A stretch of DNA of 64,000 nt from Ehretia macrophylla (GCA_037974665.1 CM075773.1:64710263-64774262); one strand, 5' to 3'. Positions 1-12,010 are shown, counted from the first letter of the stretch. Notes: generated by a model from the letters alone, not told the origin. Numbers and translations are program-made.

Positions 1-586
1 CCCTTCTACGCCTCAACAGTTTTGGCTTCCCCTCCTATTTGACTCGGTGAGTTCTTACTATCGCATTTCTTTAATTTCTTATTCTTTTAACTGGTCAAAA
101 GAGAAGAGTGTAGCACCTCTTTGTTTTGGTTTGTTGCAAAAAATTGATGTATAATTGAAGACTTCAAAGATGCATTCTCCCAAGTAGCAACTGCATAGAA
201 GCAGTCTCACAATCCCCTAATTTGTATGTGAAATTCCTGTAAGTGACGCGCTTTAATTTCTTAGGTTTGGCGACCTCTGATAGTCATGTATCTCTGGTTC
301 ATTATTGATCAATAGTATTTGTATATGCAGTTGAGGTTTCCATAAATGCAATCCCCATGATTCCCGTTGATAACCGGATTTTCCCATGCAGTTGAAATTG
401 TTGAATTGGAGGGTCCATCCTCTGTTCAATGTATCACAGACCAACCTGCTGATAAACAAGCTACAAGAGTTGTCGATGGCAAGACTACGACCTGACTTCA
501 TTGACGCTGCCCTGCCACCTGAAGCCTTAAGCTCTGTCAGACTTGCCCTAGGTACTAACCTAGGGCGTGCCATCCTCGAGGAATGA
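1..586 (+). CDS. NUP85: NUP85-like nucleoporin, C-terminal end (partial, two exons)
   Basis: Seen: an open frame runs from the window edge to 46, where a consensus donor (gtgagt) begins; an acceptor (ttttcccatgcag) ends at 391, and the exon 392-586 continues in the same phase to a TGA. Joined, about 80 residues remain: a hydrophobic FWLPLLFDSLKLLNW stretch, then QTNLLINKLQEL, ending RLALGTNLGRAILEE. Known: animal NUP85 ends with the same pattern (LPLL-D-L, QT-L---L--L, then RLALA-NLARAI near the C-terminus). NUP85 is a scaffold subunit of the Y-shaped Nup107-160 complex of the nuclear pore, so the product would act at the nuclear envelope in mRNA export and pore assembly. The family assignment is by recalled similarity of the tail only; most of the protein lies upstream of the window. 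An overlapping frame giving EIVELEGPSS in 394-495 is not open in the first exon and was not chosen. Confidence 0.65.
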
Positions 587-1540
587 TACAAGCAGCTTTC
601 TTTGCGTCATATCTAACATAAATATGTTGTATATTTATCTTAATCTCCTTTATGGAGGCTTCACATGTTCGAATTATTCGATTCTCTTCCTTGGTTCCAG
701 CTACTCCTTTGTCAGCAGTTGTCCACTTTGGCAGGCAAGCATGAATACCATTTGACATCGTCGTCCGAATGGCAGGGCAAGCCAGAGATGCACAGTCTGA
801 ATGCTGCATTGTTGATTTCTCATGGCAAACAACGAGCATATGCGTGTCTTGATTCATTGCAGAAATATTTGTTGATTTGGATATTGGACTCTGCTGCGAG
901 TGTGTGTGGAACATTTCATTTGATTTTTTAGTTTTCCTTTTTTGGAACTGCCAGTCATGCCTTTCATTGTTTCTATAGGAATTACTAGTAATCGCCGGTC
1001 AGCCATACAACAGTGAATTCATTCTCGGGCCTTGTACACACGAAGTCGTGTACAATATGTTGTTGTCTGCATAAGTTATACAAATGCATTCTTGGACAGA
1101 AAGGAGTTTTGTTCAGAAACTTCAGCCGTTTAAAACTGGTTGTCGTTGGTGATGACACGTGTAACGTTAGCACCAAATTTTATAGATACTAACCCTCAAT
1201 TATCGGAAAGACAGTATCAAACGTGCAAGGTAACTTTCAATCTTGCAAAACGATTGTAGTTTTGTAATACCAACTTGGGCAAAAAAAATTAATTGGAAGA
1301 TAACCAAACTCTTACTTTCTCTTCCCCTCTCTCTCTCTCTCTAACTCACTGTTCATAGAAAAACCTGGTTGATGGGAGTTGGCAGTAACTGTGTTAAACT
1401 ATTTTTTGCTATGCAATTAGTCGTTTCATTTTACTAATAAAACATGTACATCATTACTAGGAGGATCTTGATTCTCAAGTCAAAATATTGTCAAGTTTTC
1501 ACGCTACACAGAAAGAATTGTTATCCATAGAATTTCTTTA
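587..1540. other. 3' flank of the nucleoporin gene; no further gene seen
   Basis: AT-rich sequence following the stop codon, probably including the 3' untranslated region. A short CT dinucleotide run lies near 1327-1344. Open frames here are short, lack family signatures and overlap each other on both strands; I see no gene. Confidence 0.5.
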
Positions 1541-2335
1541 CTTTTTTTTGAAGTGATATTTTCCTTCTAACATTAGCTAGGATCCTATCAAAAATTTGTT
1601 CTTCAGATGGGACATGCAAGTTGTGAGCCCTATTGTTATGCTCTTGCCAAATATGATAAATACAGGAGCTCACTGCTAAAGTAGTCAAAGTCCGATTTGA
1701 GGTCTTTGGTTTTAGCTATTCTGCACAGCTTTTTTTTTTTTTTTTTTGGTCAAGAATTCTGCACAGCTTGGGAAGAACGATATCCCAAGAAAATGAATTG
1801 CCAATTTTAAGAAGAGAGGTGAAGTACAACTAAATCCTTCGTGTGAAAAAGCACTAAAAAAATAAGTGGTCTTTATTCTCGATTCCATTCTTGCAGAATT
1901 CACAATTGCCATCCATATTGATTCCCCAAGAAATGAGTCTTTGCTTTGTTGGTAATCTGTTGAGGCAAACAAGCCAGGAACAAAAGCTTTGCTTAGGTAT
2001 ATTAACTTTTCTCCAGACAAGCTCGAACCAATCCACCTTATTGCTTCTCTTTCTAATACAATTCCAAGTGCTTTTAGTAGAAAATTTGCCTATGTTGTCA
2101 ACATTCCAACTGATGATGTCTTCTCTACTTTGGGATGAGAATGTTATTTTGCACCATGAAATTGTACAACCTTCTAGTATCAAGCCATTATCCCACAAGA
2201 TAAAGGTTTTCTCACCATTTCCACCACGATGAGAGATGAATCTATCAGCCTTGTTTAAGTAACACATGGTTAGCCCAACACCCCCATAAGGAGCCGTTAT
2301 CAAAGTAGGTGTGCCAAAATTGTTTAAAGGAGTGC
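1541..2335 (-). pseudogene. LINE (L1-type) 3' part: zf-RVT domain and tail
   Basis: Read on the minus strand, 2303-1854 encodes the zinc-binding region that follows reverse transcriptase in plant LINEs (zf-RVT type): ISWNVDNIGKFSTKSTW, then LVWRKVNIPKQSFCSWLVCL, RLPTKQRLISWGI, CEFCKNG and DHLFF. After a frame break the tail resumes at about 1690-1565 as SSCIYHIWQEHNNRAHNL, typical of the LINE ORF2 C-terminus. The same element continues at 2956-3611, 12834-12898 and 14016-14067, so this is the 3' end of one LINE interrupted by other insertions. Stops and frameshifts make it non-functional. The 3' boundary near 1541 is approximate. Confidence 0.85.
1718..1767 (-). mobile_element. Micro-retroinsertion: poly(T) plus 8 bp between 12-bp direct repeats
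   Basis: ATTCTGCACAGC occurs at 1718-1729 and again at 1756-1767. Between the copies lie 18 T residues and ggtcaaga. On the minus strand this reads as 8 nt of unique sequence, a poly(A) tail and a target-site duplication, the outcome expected of an extremely 5'-truncated LINE or SINE insertion. It sits inside the older LINE tail. Confidence 0.6.
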
Positions 2336-2955
2336 GACATGATTCAAATCCATCATTTTTTAATACCTAGCCCCTATTCTTCTTTCGTTCTTTAAGAATA
2401 CGCAATATAAGCGAAAGCGGAAGTGTACTTTAATTCGTAATCAAAAGACCTATTTACTATTCAATATTGATGTTCTTCATCTTGCTTACATTTATTAATG
2501 GAGTGCTACTAGAGTCACTCCATATAATTGTCACACAATACTAACCAAGGGCAATTCATTCTCTGTATTTTTCTTACACTTTGCGGGTGTATGTAAGAGC
2601 GAGTTGGATAGATCCCTTAGCAGTCTTGTGAGGGATATATATAGACAAATGCATGAGGAGTCATGTCTTTTAAGAGAAAAGACATATCTTTCTCTAAACA
2701 TGGTGACTCCTAACAATGGAGCCCCATGTAGCTGAACTTGGGTCAAAATGACCCATTTTCCAACAGGGTCTACAAACCTTAGTCCAGGCCACTTCAGCAC
2801 CTCTTGCAGTATTGCCTCTTCCTTGCCTCCTTTGGGGATTAGGAACACACTGCACCATTACCAAGTAAGACTTGGGAGGACAAATTTGATCAACTATAGT
2901 CTGCCTGCAAATGACAGCCATCTAGTTGTCCAATGATCAATTCTCGATGTGATTT
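2336..2955 (-). mobile_element. Probable LTR fragment inserted in the LINE
   Basis: LINE homology stops near 2955 and resumes near 2335 on the minus strand. The intervening sequence contains, on the minus strand, a possible LTR start (TGTTGGAAAATGGG, about 2770), a TATA-like segment (ctatatatatccctcac, about 2640) and a run toward 2340 without coding signature. This arrangement resembles a Copia-type LTR with a little flanking internal sequence. No clear terminal inverted dinucleotides or target duplication could be fixed, so the class is an inference. Confidence 0.35.
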
Positions 2956-3611
2956 TAGAGCTAAGTGAATCGCAAATATTCTAGTTTTCCATTAATTGCA
3001 ATCGAATAGCTTGGAGTAGAAATACACAATCTTGATCCAATTAATGAACTTGTTCGGATAATTCAAAGCTTTCATACTCTTGAGGATGAAGTCTCAACTG
3101 ATCATGTCATATGTTTTCATGATGTCCACTTTGATGAGAAATCTAGGACTCTAACTGTTTCCTTCCATAATTCCTAACCAATTCTTGATCAATAAAGGCG
3201 GATTGGTTCTTAGAGATGACATAAATCAAACTAGTTCTCATCCTGTTAAAGAGAACCTTAGTGAGATGATGGTGGCATTTACTTCCTAAAAGAGGTTGGA
3301 GGATTGAAAAGTAGATCTGATCTTATGCTAAGTATCATTCCTACTACATTCCACGAGTACTTCTAAAAATGTGAGGAACAGCCGTCGGGACCTAGACTGT
3401 TCATACCATTGATGGCAAACATAGCTTCTTTAATTTCCTAGTCAGAAATGGGGTGACAAAGAATAAAAAAAAAGAAGCTTTTAAATAGTATTTTCGGTGT
3501 ATGTTGACAAGACCAATAGGTAGTGGTCAGAGATACCTAGGAGATCGATGTTGAGAGAAGACTGGCTAAAATTATGGATCTAATTACTATTGATCAGAAC
3601 CTTGTCAATTT
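2956..3611 (-). pseudogene. LINE reverse transcriptase N-half and endonuclease C-terminus
   Basis: On the minus strand, 3611-3490 encodes the end of the apurinic endonuclease domain (KIDKVLIN, then GISDHYLLVLST). Next comes the LINE linker/RT start at about 3440-3300 (EIKEAMFAINGMNSLGPDG), the RT motif ITKVLFNRMR with KNQSAFI at about 3270-3180, an NYGRK segment, and CISTPSYSIAINGK at about 3040-2970. Several stops and frameshifts separate the motifs. The endonuclease continues at 12833 after the hAT insertion, which proves that the two parts once adjoined. Confidence 0.85.
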
Positions 3612-4008
3612 CATTGTATAAAAAGGTGTAACGCGCACTGAGGTGGTAGAGGGTTCCAGTGCCTAGGCACAAGGTGCAAGGCGCAAGACTCATACCTTAG
3701 CGAAGTGAGGGCATTTTTTATATTATAAAAAATAAGCTATGAAATCAAAGAAGATATATATATTCATAAAAAAATATTACATTATATATCATCAACATCA
3801 TCTAAGCATCATAAAATCCATAAAAAATGCATGATATATATATCGTTCTCTTCCATCACATCAAAATAAGTATAAATCAAACATATTTGGCTACTAACAT
3901 GCTATGTAATACTAAATACTAAAAGGCGAAGGATACTATTTCAAATATAATCATCATCTTCCTCTTGGAAGGGAGTAGCAACTTTATCATGTCATCCCTA
4001 TCAAATGA

Positions 4009-4350
4009 CTAGTAGTCTTCATTATTGTATTTTTCCTCTATATCTTCATGTAAGGGTAGTCTTTGAGACATAAAGGTTGAACCTGATTGCTTACTCCCTC
4101 TTGATCTAAAATTAAATCTTTCTTCATTAACTCCAGCAGTTCTAGCAACTTGTCCCCAATTTAGATCTCCATCATCCTCAAATACCAAATCACCTTCCAC
4201 ACAATCTTTTTTCATCCAGTTAACCATTTATTACTATTGTTAATGTCTTTTAAAGATATAGGATCAACATTGTCACGCATCTTGTATCTTTCAAGTAATA
4301 CCTGATTGTACTTGACATACACCAAATCATTCAAACGGGAGTGTGCAAAT
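4009..4350 (-). pseudogene. hAT transposase, C-terminal part
   Basis: Minus-strand translation gives HSRLNDLVYVKYNQVLLERY followed by DPISLKDINNSNKWL and, after a short break, DLVFEDDGDLNWGQVART. These are the residues after the hAT dimerisation core in DUF659-type plant transposases. The preceding residues (KKRNRLA) are found at about 9993-10015, on the far side of the Copia insertion, so the gene was cut between RLA and SRLND. A termination codon follows at 4009-4011. Confidence 0.8.
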
Positions 4351-4356
4351 ATTAAG

Positions 4357-4500
4357 ACTAAGTCAAATAAGCTCAAATTGTCTCTTATCCCTTGGTTCAG
4401 GGAAGAATTGCTGTAATTGCTTCTTTTTTTTACCACTGTACATGTATTTAATAAACACATTGTAATTGAATGATTGTGCTATTCTATTCCAAAAGTTGTC
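4357..4500 (+). repeat. Left Copia LTR (internally deleted, unusual start)
   Basis: Matches the right LTR in two blocks: the segment beginning AAATTGTCTCTTATCCC and the segment from GTAATTGCTTC to the CTATTCTATTCCAAAAG motif. It lacks the TGTTAGGTTGTATC start seen at 8627. Instead it begins with ATTAAGACTAAGTCAAAT, an 18-base match to the end of the RNase H coding sequence at about 8597-8614. Confidence 0.65.
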
Positions 4501-4535
4501 TTCTCTATATGGTTTCAGTTGGTTTACCTCTCATG

Positions 4536-5150
4536 AGTCCTTGTTGAACTACTATTTGTGGAAAACTCAGTTTGATGCTCTACTTTATGGCTATGATCTT
4601 GTTGGTTATGTTGATGGATCCATTCCTTGCCCTCTTCCCACCATCACTGTTGGCGACAAATCCTTTCCAAATCCTGCTTATCAATTTTGGATGTGACAGG
4701 ACAAGCTTATTCTTTTGGGAATTATTGGCTCATTAAGTCATAATATTGTTCCAAATGTTCAGTCGTGGTCTACCTCTGCTCAAGCATGACAACGTCTTGC
4801 TAAGAATTATGTAAACGCATCGTCGTCCTGAATCATAGGCCTTGCTAAACAGTTAACCCTTCTCTCGTGTGGCAATCAACCTATCAATGAGTACTTAGTC
4901 CAAGTTCGTGACATTGTTGATGAATTGTCGCTTGTTTGGTCCCCTGTTCCTGAGTAATATCTTATTACACACACCTAGAATAGTGTCGGTCCAGTATTTA
5001 AAGAACTTTCTGTTGGTGTTAGAGCTCGTGACAAGCTTATCTCCTTCAATGAGTTATGTGACAAGTTAACTGAATATGACTCTTTTCTTAAGCGTGAAGA
5101 TATGCGCGCCTTTGGTATCCTTGGTGTTGCTCCTATTATCACTGCTAATG
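4536..5150 (+). pseudogene. Copia gag (UBN2-type) remnant
   Basis: Plus-strand frames give NYYLWKTQFDALLYGYDLVG, YVDGSIPCPLPT, NPAYQFW, then after a stop QDKLILLGIIGSLSHNIVP and WSTSAQA. This is the conserved start of the plant Copia gag domain (LLW..QF, GYVDG, P.....W...D). The later portion near 4850-5130 keeps NQPINEYL, RARDKLISFNELCDKLTEYD and a KRED motif. Internal stops and frameshifts are present. No zinc knuckle was confidently read. Confidence 0.8.
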
Positions 5151-5339
5151 CTACTCGCTATGGCTCTAATAACTCAAAAAAAAATTGTTCTTCAAACCAC
5201 AACAATGGTTCACAAAAATCATAGTCTGGCCAAGCTACTTAGTGCCGCTCTAATAGTGATAACTCTGCACAGTCCAAGCCTTTGCTTATTTGCCAATTTT
5301 GCGATACAGTGTTACACTGCTAAGCATGTGCCTATTTTT

Positions 5340-6620
5340 TCTACCATACCTATGACAAATGATGTTACATCTTCTCCTCAAAATGGCTGGCTTCTTGACA
5401 GTGGAGTATCGCATCATGTGAAAAATCTATCGCTTGGCCAATCGTATGAAGTCCCTGATGATGTTGTCATTAGTGATGGCTCGGGGTTGGGTATTTCCTG
5501 CACTGGTTTTGCTACTGTTTCCTCTCATTTTCATTCCTTTAAATTGACGAATGTTCTTTTTGTACCTTCTATGCAACGCAACTTGATTTCAGTCAATCAA
5601 TTATGTCGTTCTAACAATGCTTTTATTGAGTTCTCACCTTTTTGTTTTCGTGTGAAGGATATCTCCACGGGGGCAATTCTCACAGTGGGACGAAGCATGA
5701 ATAATGTATATGAGTGGCCTACTCTTGACACAACAAATTCAATAAAGCAGGTTAACATTGGTCTCAGACATTCGGCACAACAGTGGCATGATCGCTTGGG
5801 CACCCCTCTTCTAAAGTTCTGAGATCCTCCATTGTTGTTGTTCCTATTTTTGCTTCATCTAATAGTCTTGCTTGTGATTCCTGTCACTCTAGCAAGAGTC
5901 ACAAACAACCATTTGGTGTGTCTAGTCTTTCTAGTAGTCAAGCCTTAGAAATAATTTTTACAGATATTTGGGGTCCATATCATGTATGTCCTGTAAATAT
6001 TTTGCATACTATGTATTGTTTGTTGATCACTTTACTAAGTATTCTTGGATTTTTCCCTTGTCTCTAAATCTGATGTATGTAGTGTTTTTAGTCGTTTCAA
6101 GTTAATGGTCGAAAATCACTTTAATATTAAAATTGCTACAATATATTCTGGCGGTGGCATTGAATACCATGGACTTAAAACCACTTTTGTGCACCATGGA
6201 ATTCAACATCTTGTTTCACCCTCATACACACCTGAACACATTTCTACTGTAGAACGACATCACCGTCATATTATGGAATGTGGCCTTGTACTACTGTCGT
6301 CTATCTCATAAATTGGTTGCCAACTCAAATTCTAAATGGTCGAACACCTTTCAAAACTCTATTTAATAAGGAACCTAACTATGCTAAATTAAGAACTTTC
6401 GGATGCTTGTGTTATTCATGGCTTCGGCCCTATGCCAAACACAAATTAGAATGTCGCTCTTGCGTTTGTATTTTTCTCGGCTACTCTAATACTCATGATT
6501 CCTTTATTTGCTTCGAACCAGTGGCACACAAATACTATTACTCACGCCATGTTCAGTTCGTTGAAACTCATTTCCCATCTATCTCTACAAGTAGGTCTCC
6601 TAGTTCTATTGATTCTTTAA
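5340..6620 (+). pseudogene. Copia protease and integrase remnant
   Basis: The protease active-site region reads NGWLLDSGVSHHV, where most relatives have DSGA, followed by NVLFVPSMQRNLISVNQL and a pre-integrase WHDRLG at about 5790. After a frameshift the integrase shows TDIWGPYHV (first acidic residue), YSGGGIEYHGL where an aspartate is expected in place of the first G, and SPSYTPEHISTVERHHRH with the glutamate retained. A short deletion near 6290 joins two frames; the C-terminal integrase then reads VVYLINWLPTQIL, FGCLCYSWLRPYAKHKLE, FLGYS and YYSRHVQFVE. The changed catalytic residue and stops mean no activity. Confidence 0.85.
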
Positions 6621-7069
6621 CACTTAATATATGGTCTCATCCTTCCGTGTCCCACCCAACTTTATCTCTTACTACAACCCCTGACAAACACTCTTTAGCC
6701 ATAATTATCTCCCCTTTAGTCAAGCCTTTCAACTCCTCCCACGTCCCTCTTGCGTGTCATGTTCCCTTACCTCAACATCTAGATGTCTCTTCTCCTAGTG
6801 ATTCTTGCTGCAATGTCGTGCCCCAATCAACTATTATAGAGTTAACAACTGAGCTTGTTGAACAGCAGTCCACGTGTACACAATCAATTCATGAGTTGTC
6901 TACCACTACATCAACGTTGCCTCTGTCTTTATCTAAAAAACTACTGCCTCTTTATCTCAACCTTTTCACCCTATGCGAACACGATTTAAGAATAATATTC
7001 ACCGCCCCAAAAAAATTCTAACTCTTACAGTTACTAAACATCGACTACCCTACACTTGAAAGCCATCTA

Positions 7070-8623
7070 ATGTTCGACAAGCACTTCAATCAGAAGAATG
7101 GACAAAAGCCATGCATGATGAATTAATAGCTCTTAATCGCAACTCCATGTGGTTGCTTGTTCCTCGTGATCCACATCATAACGTAGTGGGATGTAAGTGG
7201 GTATTTCGAGTCAAGCGATATCCTGATGGTAGTATCTCTTAGTATAAAGCTTGCCTTGTGGCGAAAATGGTTTAATCAATGACCAGGGGTAGATTTCAAT
7301 AAGACATTCAGTCCAGTCGTCAAAACATCCATAATTCGAGTAGTTCTCACTATTACAGTTTCTCTTCATTGGTTGATAAATCAATTGGATGTGAATAACG
7401 CATTCTTCCATGATTTTCTTACGGAGGATGTGTTTATGGCTCAACCACCAGGGTTTGTTGACTCTTCCCGACCACAACATGTTTGCAAGATGTTAAAATC
7501 TCTATATGGCCTAAAACAGGTCCCTTGAGCCTAGTTCCATGAGTTGCGAGATTTTATTCTGTCTCTCAGCTTTGTCAACACCAAGTCAGATGCCTTTCTT
7601 TTTGTGTATTCTAATAAGAAATTGATTGGTTATATACTGGTGTATATGGATGATCTCTTAGTCATTGGGAATTTTGTTGAGTTCACCAAGCACATTATTA
7701 ACGCTCTGTCTACAAAATTCTCTCTCAAGGATCTTGGTATTCTTTAATATTTTCTTGGTGTTGAGGTTATTACTTGTAGCCCTGGTCTTATTATTTCCCA
7801 GCATAAGTATATGAATGACTTGCTTGAGAAATTCAACATGGATGGGTTGTTATACCTATTAGCTCATCTTCATCCCTCACTTTATCATTTGGGGTGTCTT
7901 TTGCCAAGTGCACGACTTATTGAAGTTTGGTCAGAAGATTGCAATATCTCTCACTCACTCTCCCCGATATCACATATACAGTAAATAGGTTGGCACAATA
8001 TATACATTGTCCGCATCAGCCACATTGGACAGCTGCAAGACGATTATTGCATTACTTAAAAAGTACCATCCATTTTGGTATTCTTATTTCTAAGTTGTAG
8101 AACCTTGCTCTCATTGCATATTCGGACGCGGATTGGGCTGGGAACCGAGATGATTACACATCAATCTTAGCGTACGTGGTCATTCTTGGTCATAGTCTAG
8201 TGTCTGGTGCTCCAAGAAGCAAAGAACAGTACCAGGAAGTTCTACTGAAGCAGAATATCATTTTGTGGCTTCCACAACTGCTTATCTCTGTTGGTTAACC
8301 AATTTGCTTCGCGAATTGAATTTCTCTCCACTCTCTTCACCTTATCTGATTTGTGACAATATTGGAGCAACCTTTCTATGCGCCAACCTTATGTTTCACT
8401 CCAGAATGAAACATCTTGCCTTAGATTATAATTTTATTTGTGACCAAGTCGCAGATGGATCCTTACAAGTCTATCATATCTCTACTCATAATCAGATTGC
8501 TGATGTTCTCACAAAAGCTCTCCCAAAGTCATGGTTTATCTTGTTAAGGTCCAAGTTGGGCGTTGCCAATGGCACCACCCTCTTGCGAGAGCATATTAAG
8601 ACTAAGTCAAATCAACTCATGTG
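7070..8623 (+). pseudogene. Copia reverse transcriptase and RNase H remnant
   Basis: RT begins with RQALQSEEWTKAMHDEL and VVGCKWVFRVK, continues with FNKTFSPVVKTSIIRVVLT, LDVNNAFFHDFLTEDVFM, QPPGFVD and SLYGLKQ, and has the catalytic VYMDDLLVIGN at about 7648. FSLKDLG and YFLGVEV follow across a stop. RNase H parts read SDADWAGNRDD at about 8125, then across a frameshift STTAYLCWL, CDNIGAT, HSRMKHLALDYNF and QIADVLTKALPKSWF, ending at a TGA at 8621-8623. The catalytic RT motif is intact, but the frame is broken repeatedly. Confidence 0.85.
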
Positions 8624-8626
8624 ACT

Positions 8627-8680
8627 GTGTTAGGTTGTATCTTAGGACTGATTCAAATTGTCTCTTATCCCTTGGTTCAT
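8627..8680 (+). repeat. Right Copia LTR, 5' segment
   Basis: Begins TGTTAGGTTGTATC just after the pol stop codon and ends with TATCCCTTGGTTCA. The rest of this LTR is found 1.2 kb downstream at 9889, after the organelle-derived insertion. Confidence 0.65.
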
Positions 8681-9545
<865 letters not shown>

Positions 9546-9888
9546 TGGCAAGACTTCACTCTATTCCACGCTTTCGCCCTTTCGATGGTCCGGCATACAG
9601 CCCTCCGCCTAGCTAAGCTCATGATACCACCAACACAGACCTAGACTAATTTGAGATACATGTTATTGAAGGTGATGTCAGCCGTGTGGAAACTGAACCA
9701 AGGTCAGGATTGGATGTACCTGCTGGTGACATCCAACAATTAATCCCAACTCTGACAGGAACATCCTTGAGTCCTGACAACTTCTTTGCTGGTGTGCAGG
9801 ATGAAGAACAAAACAAGGCCAGGCTCAAGCGAGAAATAAGGCAGAATTTTGATAACCCAGACGAAGGAGCTTCGTCAGATGAAGACGC
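9546..9888 (+). other. Unassigned segment with an open acidic reading frame
   Basis: From about 9652 to 9892 one plus-strand frame is open and reads like protein: VIEGDVSRVETEPRSGLDV, PAGDIQQLIPTLTGTSLS, FFAGVQDEEQNKARLKREI and NPDEGASSDEDAK. It has no start codon of its own until METEPRS at 9686 and runs straight into LTR sequence at about 9889. I do not recognise the family. It could be a captured exon of a nuclear gene or a further organelle fragment. The first 100 bases are non-coding. Confidence 0.35.
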
Positions 9889-9991
9889 AAAGAGTTGTTG
9901 TAATTGTTTATCTCTTCACCATTGTACATGTATTTAACAAACACACTGCAATAGAATGATTGTGCTCTTCTATTCCAAAAGCTATCTTCCC
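9889..9991 (+). repeat. Right Copia LTR, 3' segment
   Basis: Resumes the LTR broken at 8680: GTTGTTGTAATTG, CATTGTACATGTATTTAA and AGAATGATTGTGCTCTTC align with the left LTR at 4405-4490. Host hAT transposase coding sequence begins immediately afterwards (gcaagcctgtttc on the plus strand, KKRNRLA on the minus strand). Confidence 0.7.
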
Positions 9992-9992
9992 T

Positions 9993-12010
9993 ATAGCAAG
10001 CCTGTTTCTTTTTTGCTATGAATCTGTTCAAAGACACTCCAATTTATTTCATACCTCGATGCACTGCATGTAAGATTTAGAAAATAACTACTATTAGTTT
10101 GATATTCAATGAAATATTGATTTAAACGACAAAAATTTACCTGGTGCTCTAGTCTTCCTATGCCTAATAGCCATCAAGTTTTCAAACAAAATTTTAGCTC
10201 GTATGTAGGTTGGCAACTCATTTATGATCTTGTTTTGCTTCTCTAACTCTGGAACCAATCTCTCTATGCATGCATAAATACCTTTCATCACTTCTTTAAA
10301 ATGCTCAATCTCTGGATTATCATAAAAAAAAATTATGGATTCAGGTAATGCCCAGCTACATACAAAGGATGATAGAATTGGCATTCCCATATCTTGTCAA
10401 TTATTTGAAATGTTTCTGAATATCTGTATTCATCATCAAATGAAATAGCAATGGCTTTTTTTGCTCGATCCATAGTTTCATATATGTACCCCATAGCTGG
10501 TTTTTTCTCTCTATCAACTAATCTGAGAACATGAACTAAAGGACCATTTAACTTGAGAGCATAAACTACCCCATTCCAAAAAGCTGGCATCAAAACAGTT
10601 TGATTTACTCTCTTCCCCTTGGGTTTTTTTGCCCATCGACTAGTCACCCATTCCTGGGATGTAAAAAGCTTTCTTAAGCTATCTCGTTGAAGACAATGTG
10701 ATAAAAGAAGTTGCAAATCTAGTCTTGGCTGGCCGCAACAAGTTTCTTTGTCTAGTAAAGTGCCTCATCAAGTTTAGAAGACTCATCCTTTGATAAATGA
10801 AGTATTAATTTGGATTGCCCTATTAATTACCCTATTGATTGAGGTAATCTTTTCAATATCTTCAAGCAGCAAATCAATTCAATGTGCAGCACATGGTGTC
10901 CAGTACAAATGTGAAAATCTTGCTTCCAACAATTTACCTAAACCATAAAAGTCAATAGATTAGTACTTTAAAATACAAAAGTAATAAGAACACATGATTT
11001 ACACTAATAGTAATTCTCTTACCAACTACAATGAAATTGCCTCCATTATTTGTTACGACTTGTACAACACTAGATTCTCTAACTGTCTGCATAATTTTGC
11101 TTAGTAGCTCAAATAACTTATCTCCAGTCTTTATATAAGAAGATGCATCAACCGACTCCATGAACATACTTCCCTTTGAACAATTCCCAAAAAGTTAATT
11201 ACAAGCTTATGACAACAATTAGACCCTCAATTTGACATAATAGAACATCTATTTCTTGCCTATTCCTCTCTATGACTTTTTATCAAATCGTCAGTGTTTT
11301 GCACTTCTTTTCTTAGGAAATGAACTCTTATTTTATAATCACTTGGTAGCTTCATTCCTATTTCAGCTCTAGCAATAGAATCCAGTGCAACATTGATGCT
11401 AGGATAAGTGATAACATGGAATAAAATGCTTGCATCATACATCCATCGAGCCCAATCAACACATGTCTTCTCTCTATGTTCTTTCTTGTAGTCTTGATTA
11501 ATTGTTGGTTGTGTACCCTTTTCAACATTTGTAGATAGTTTTAGCTTAGCTAAGGAATCCATTGGACCAACTTGTCTCATTTTTTTGTTGTTTGAGTTGT
11601 AGGCAGGAATTTGATTGGGATTGACTAGCCTTTTCCCTTTACGATCTGCCGGAGTCATTAAGACTTCGTCTTCTTCATCATCCTCTAGAAAAGCTTGATC
11701 GTTATCATACAATAAATTCAACTGCTTTTTTTTTGTTTCTTTTGGCTTGCCATGAATTCTTTGATTTCCTCCCTCATATGTTTAGGGCATTTTTTGTATT
11801 GTCTTATGTCCCTGTACTCCCCCAGCAAGATGATTCTTCAATCAATGAATCCCTTCTTTTGTTACCATCGAATAATATTTGCAAGTCACATCATTTTTAT
11901 TTTGAGGGTCACCTAAATAACCATATTTCCAGTCGATATCAATATTTTTCTCATTATTATTGACATTAGTATCAGCATTAGCATCATTGTTCTCTATAAT
12001 ACTAGTCTTA
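9993..12010 (-). pseudogene. hAT transposase: BED finger, DUF659 and core
   Basis: Minus strand, in order: a BED-type finger at about 11931-11842 (WKYGYLGDPQNKNDVTCKYY, where the second zinc cysteine is replaced by Y) with RLKNHLAGG after it; a linker ending GPMDSL; VDWARWMYDASILFHVITYP and PSDYKIRVHFLRKEV at about 11470-11310; DUF659 residues MESVDASSYIKTGDKLFELL and VVQVVTNNGGNFIVVGK at about 11165-11030, with N where relatives have D; then FTSQEWVTSRWAKKPKGKR, MPAFWNGVVYALKLNGPLV, PAMGYIYETMDRAKKAIA and IYACIERLVPELEKQNKII down to 10106; and KKRNRLA at about 10015-9995. Frameshifts and stops break it. The remainder of the protein is at 4350-4009. Confidence 0.85.

Noticed and set aside
386-495. 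Alternative frame EIVELEGPSSVQ... ending at 493-495 as the true C-terminus of the first gene
   Set aside because: The phase required would read a stop in the upstream exon (TGA at 40-42), whereas the other frame is open across the splice and ends in a NUP85-like tail.
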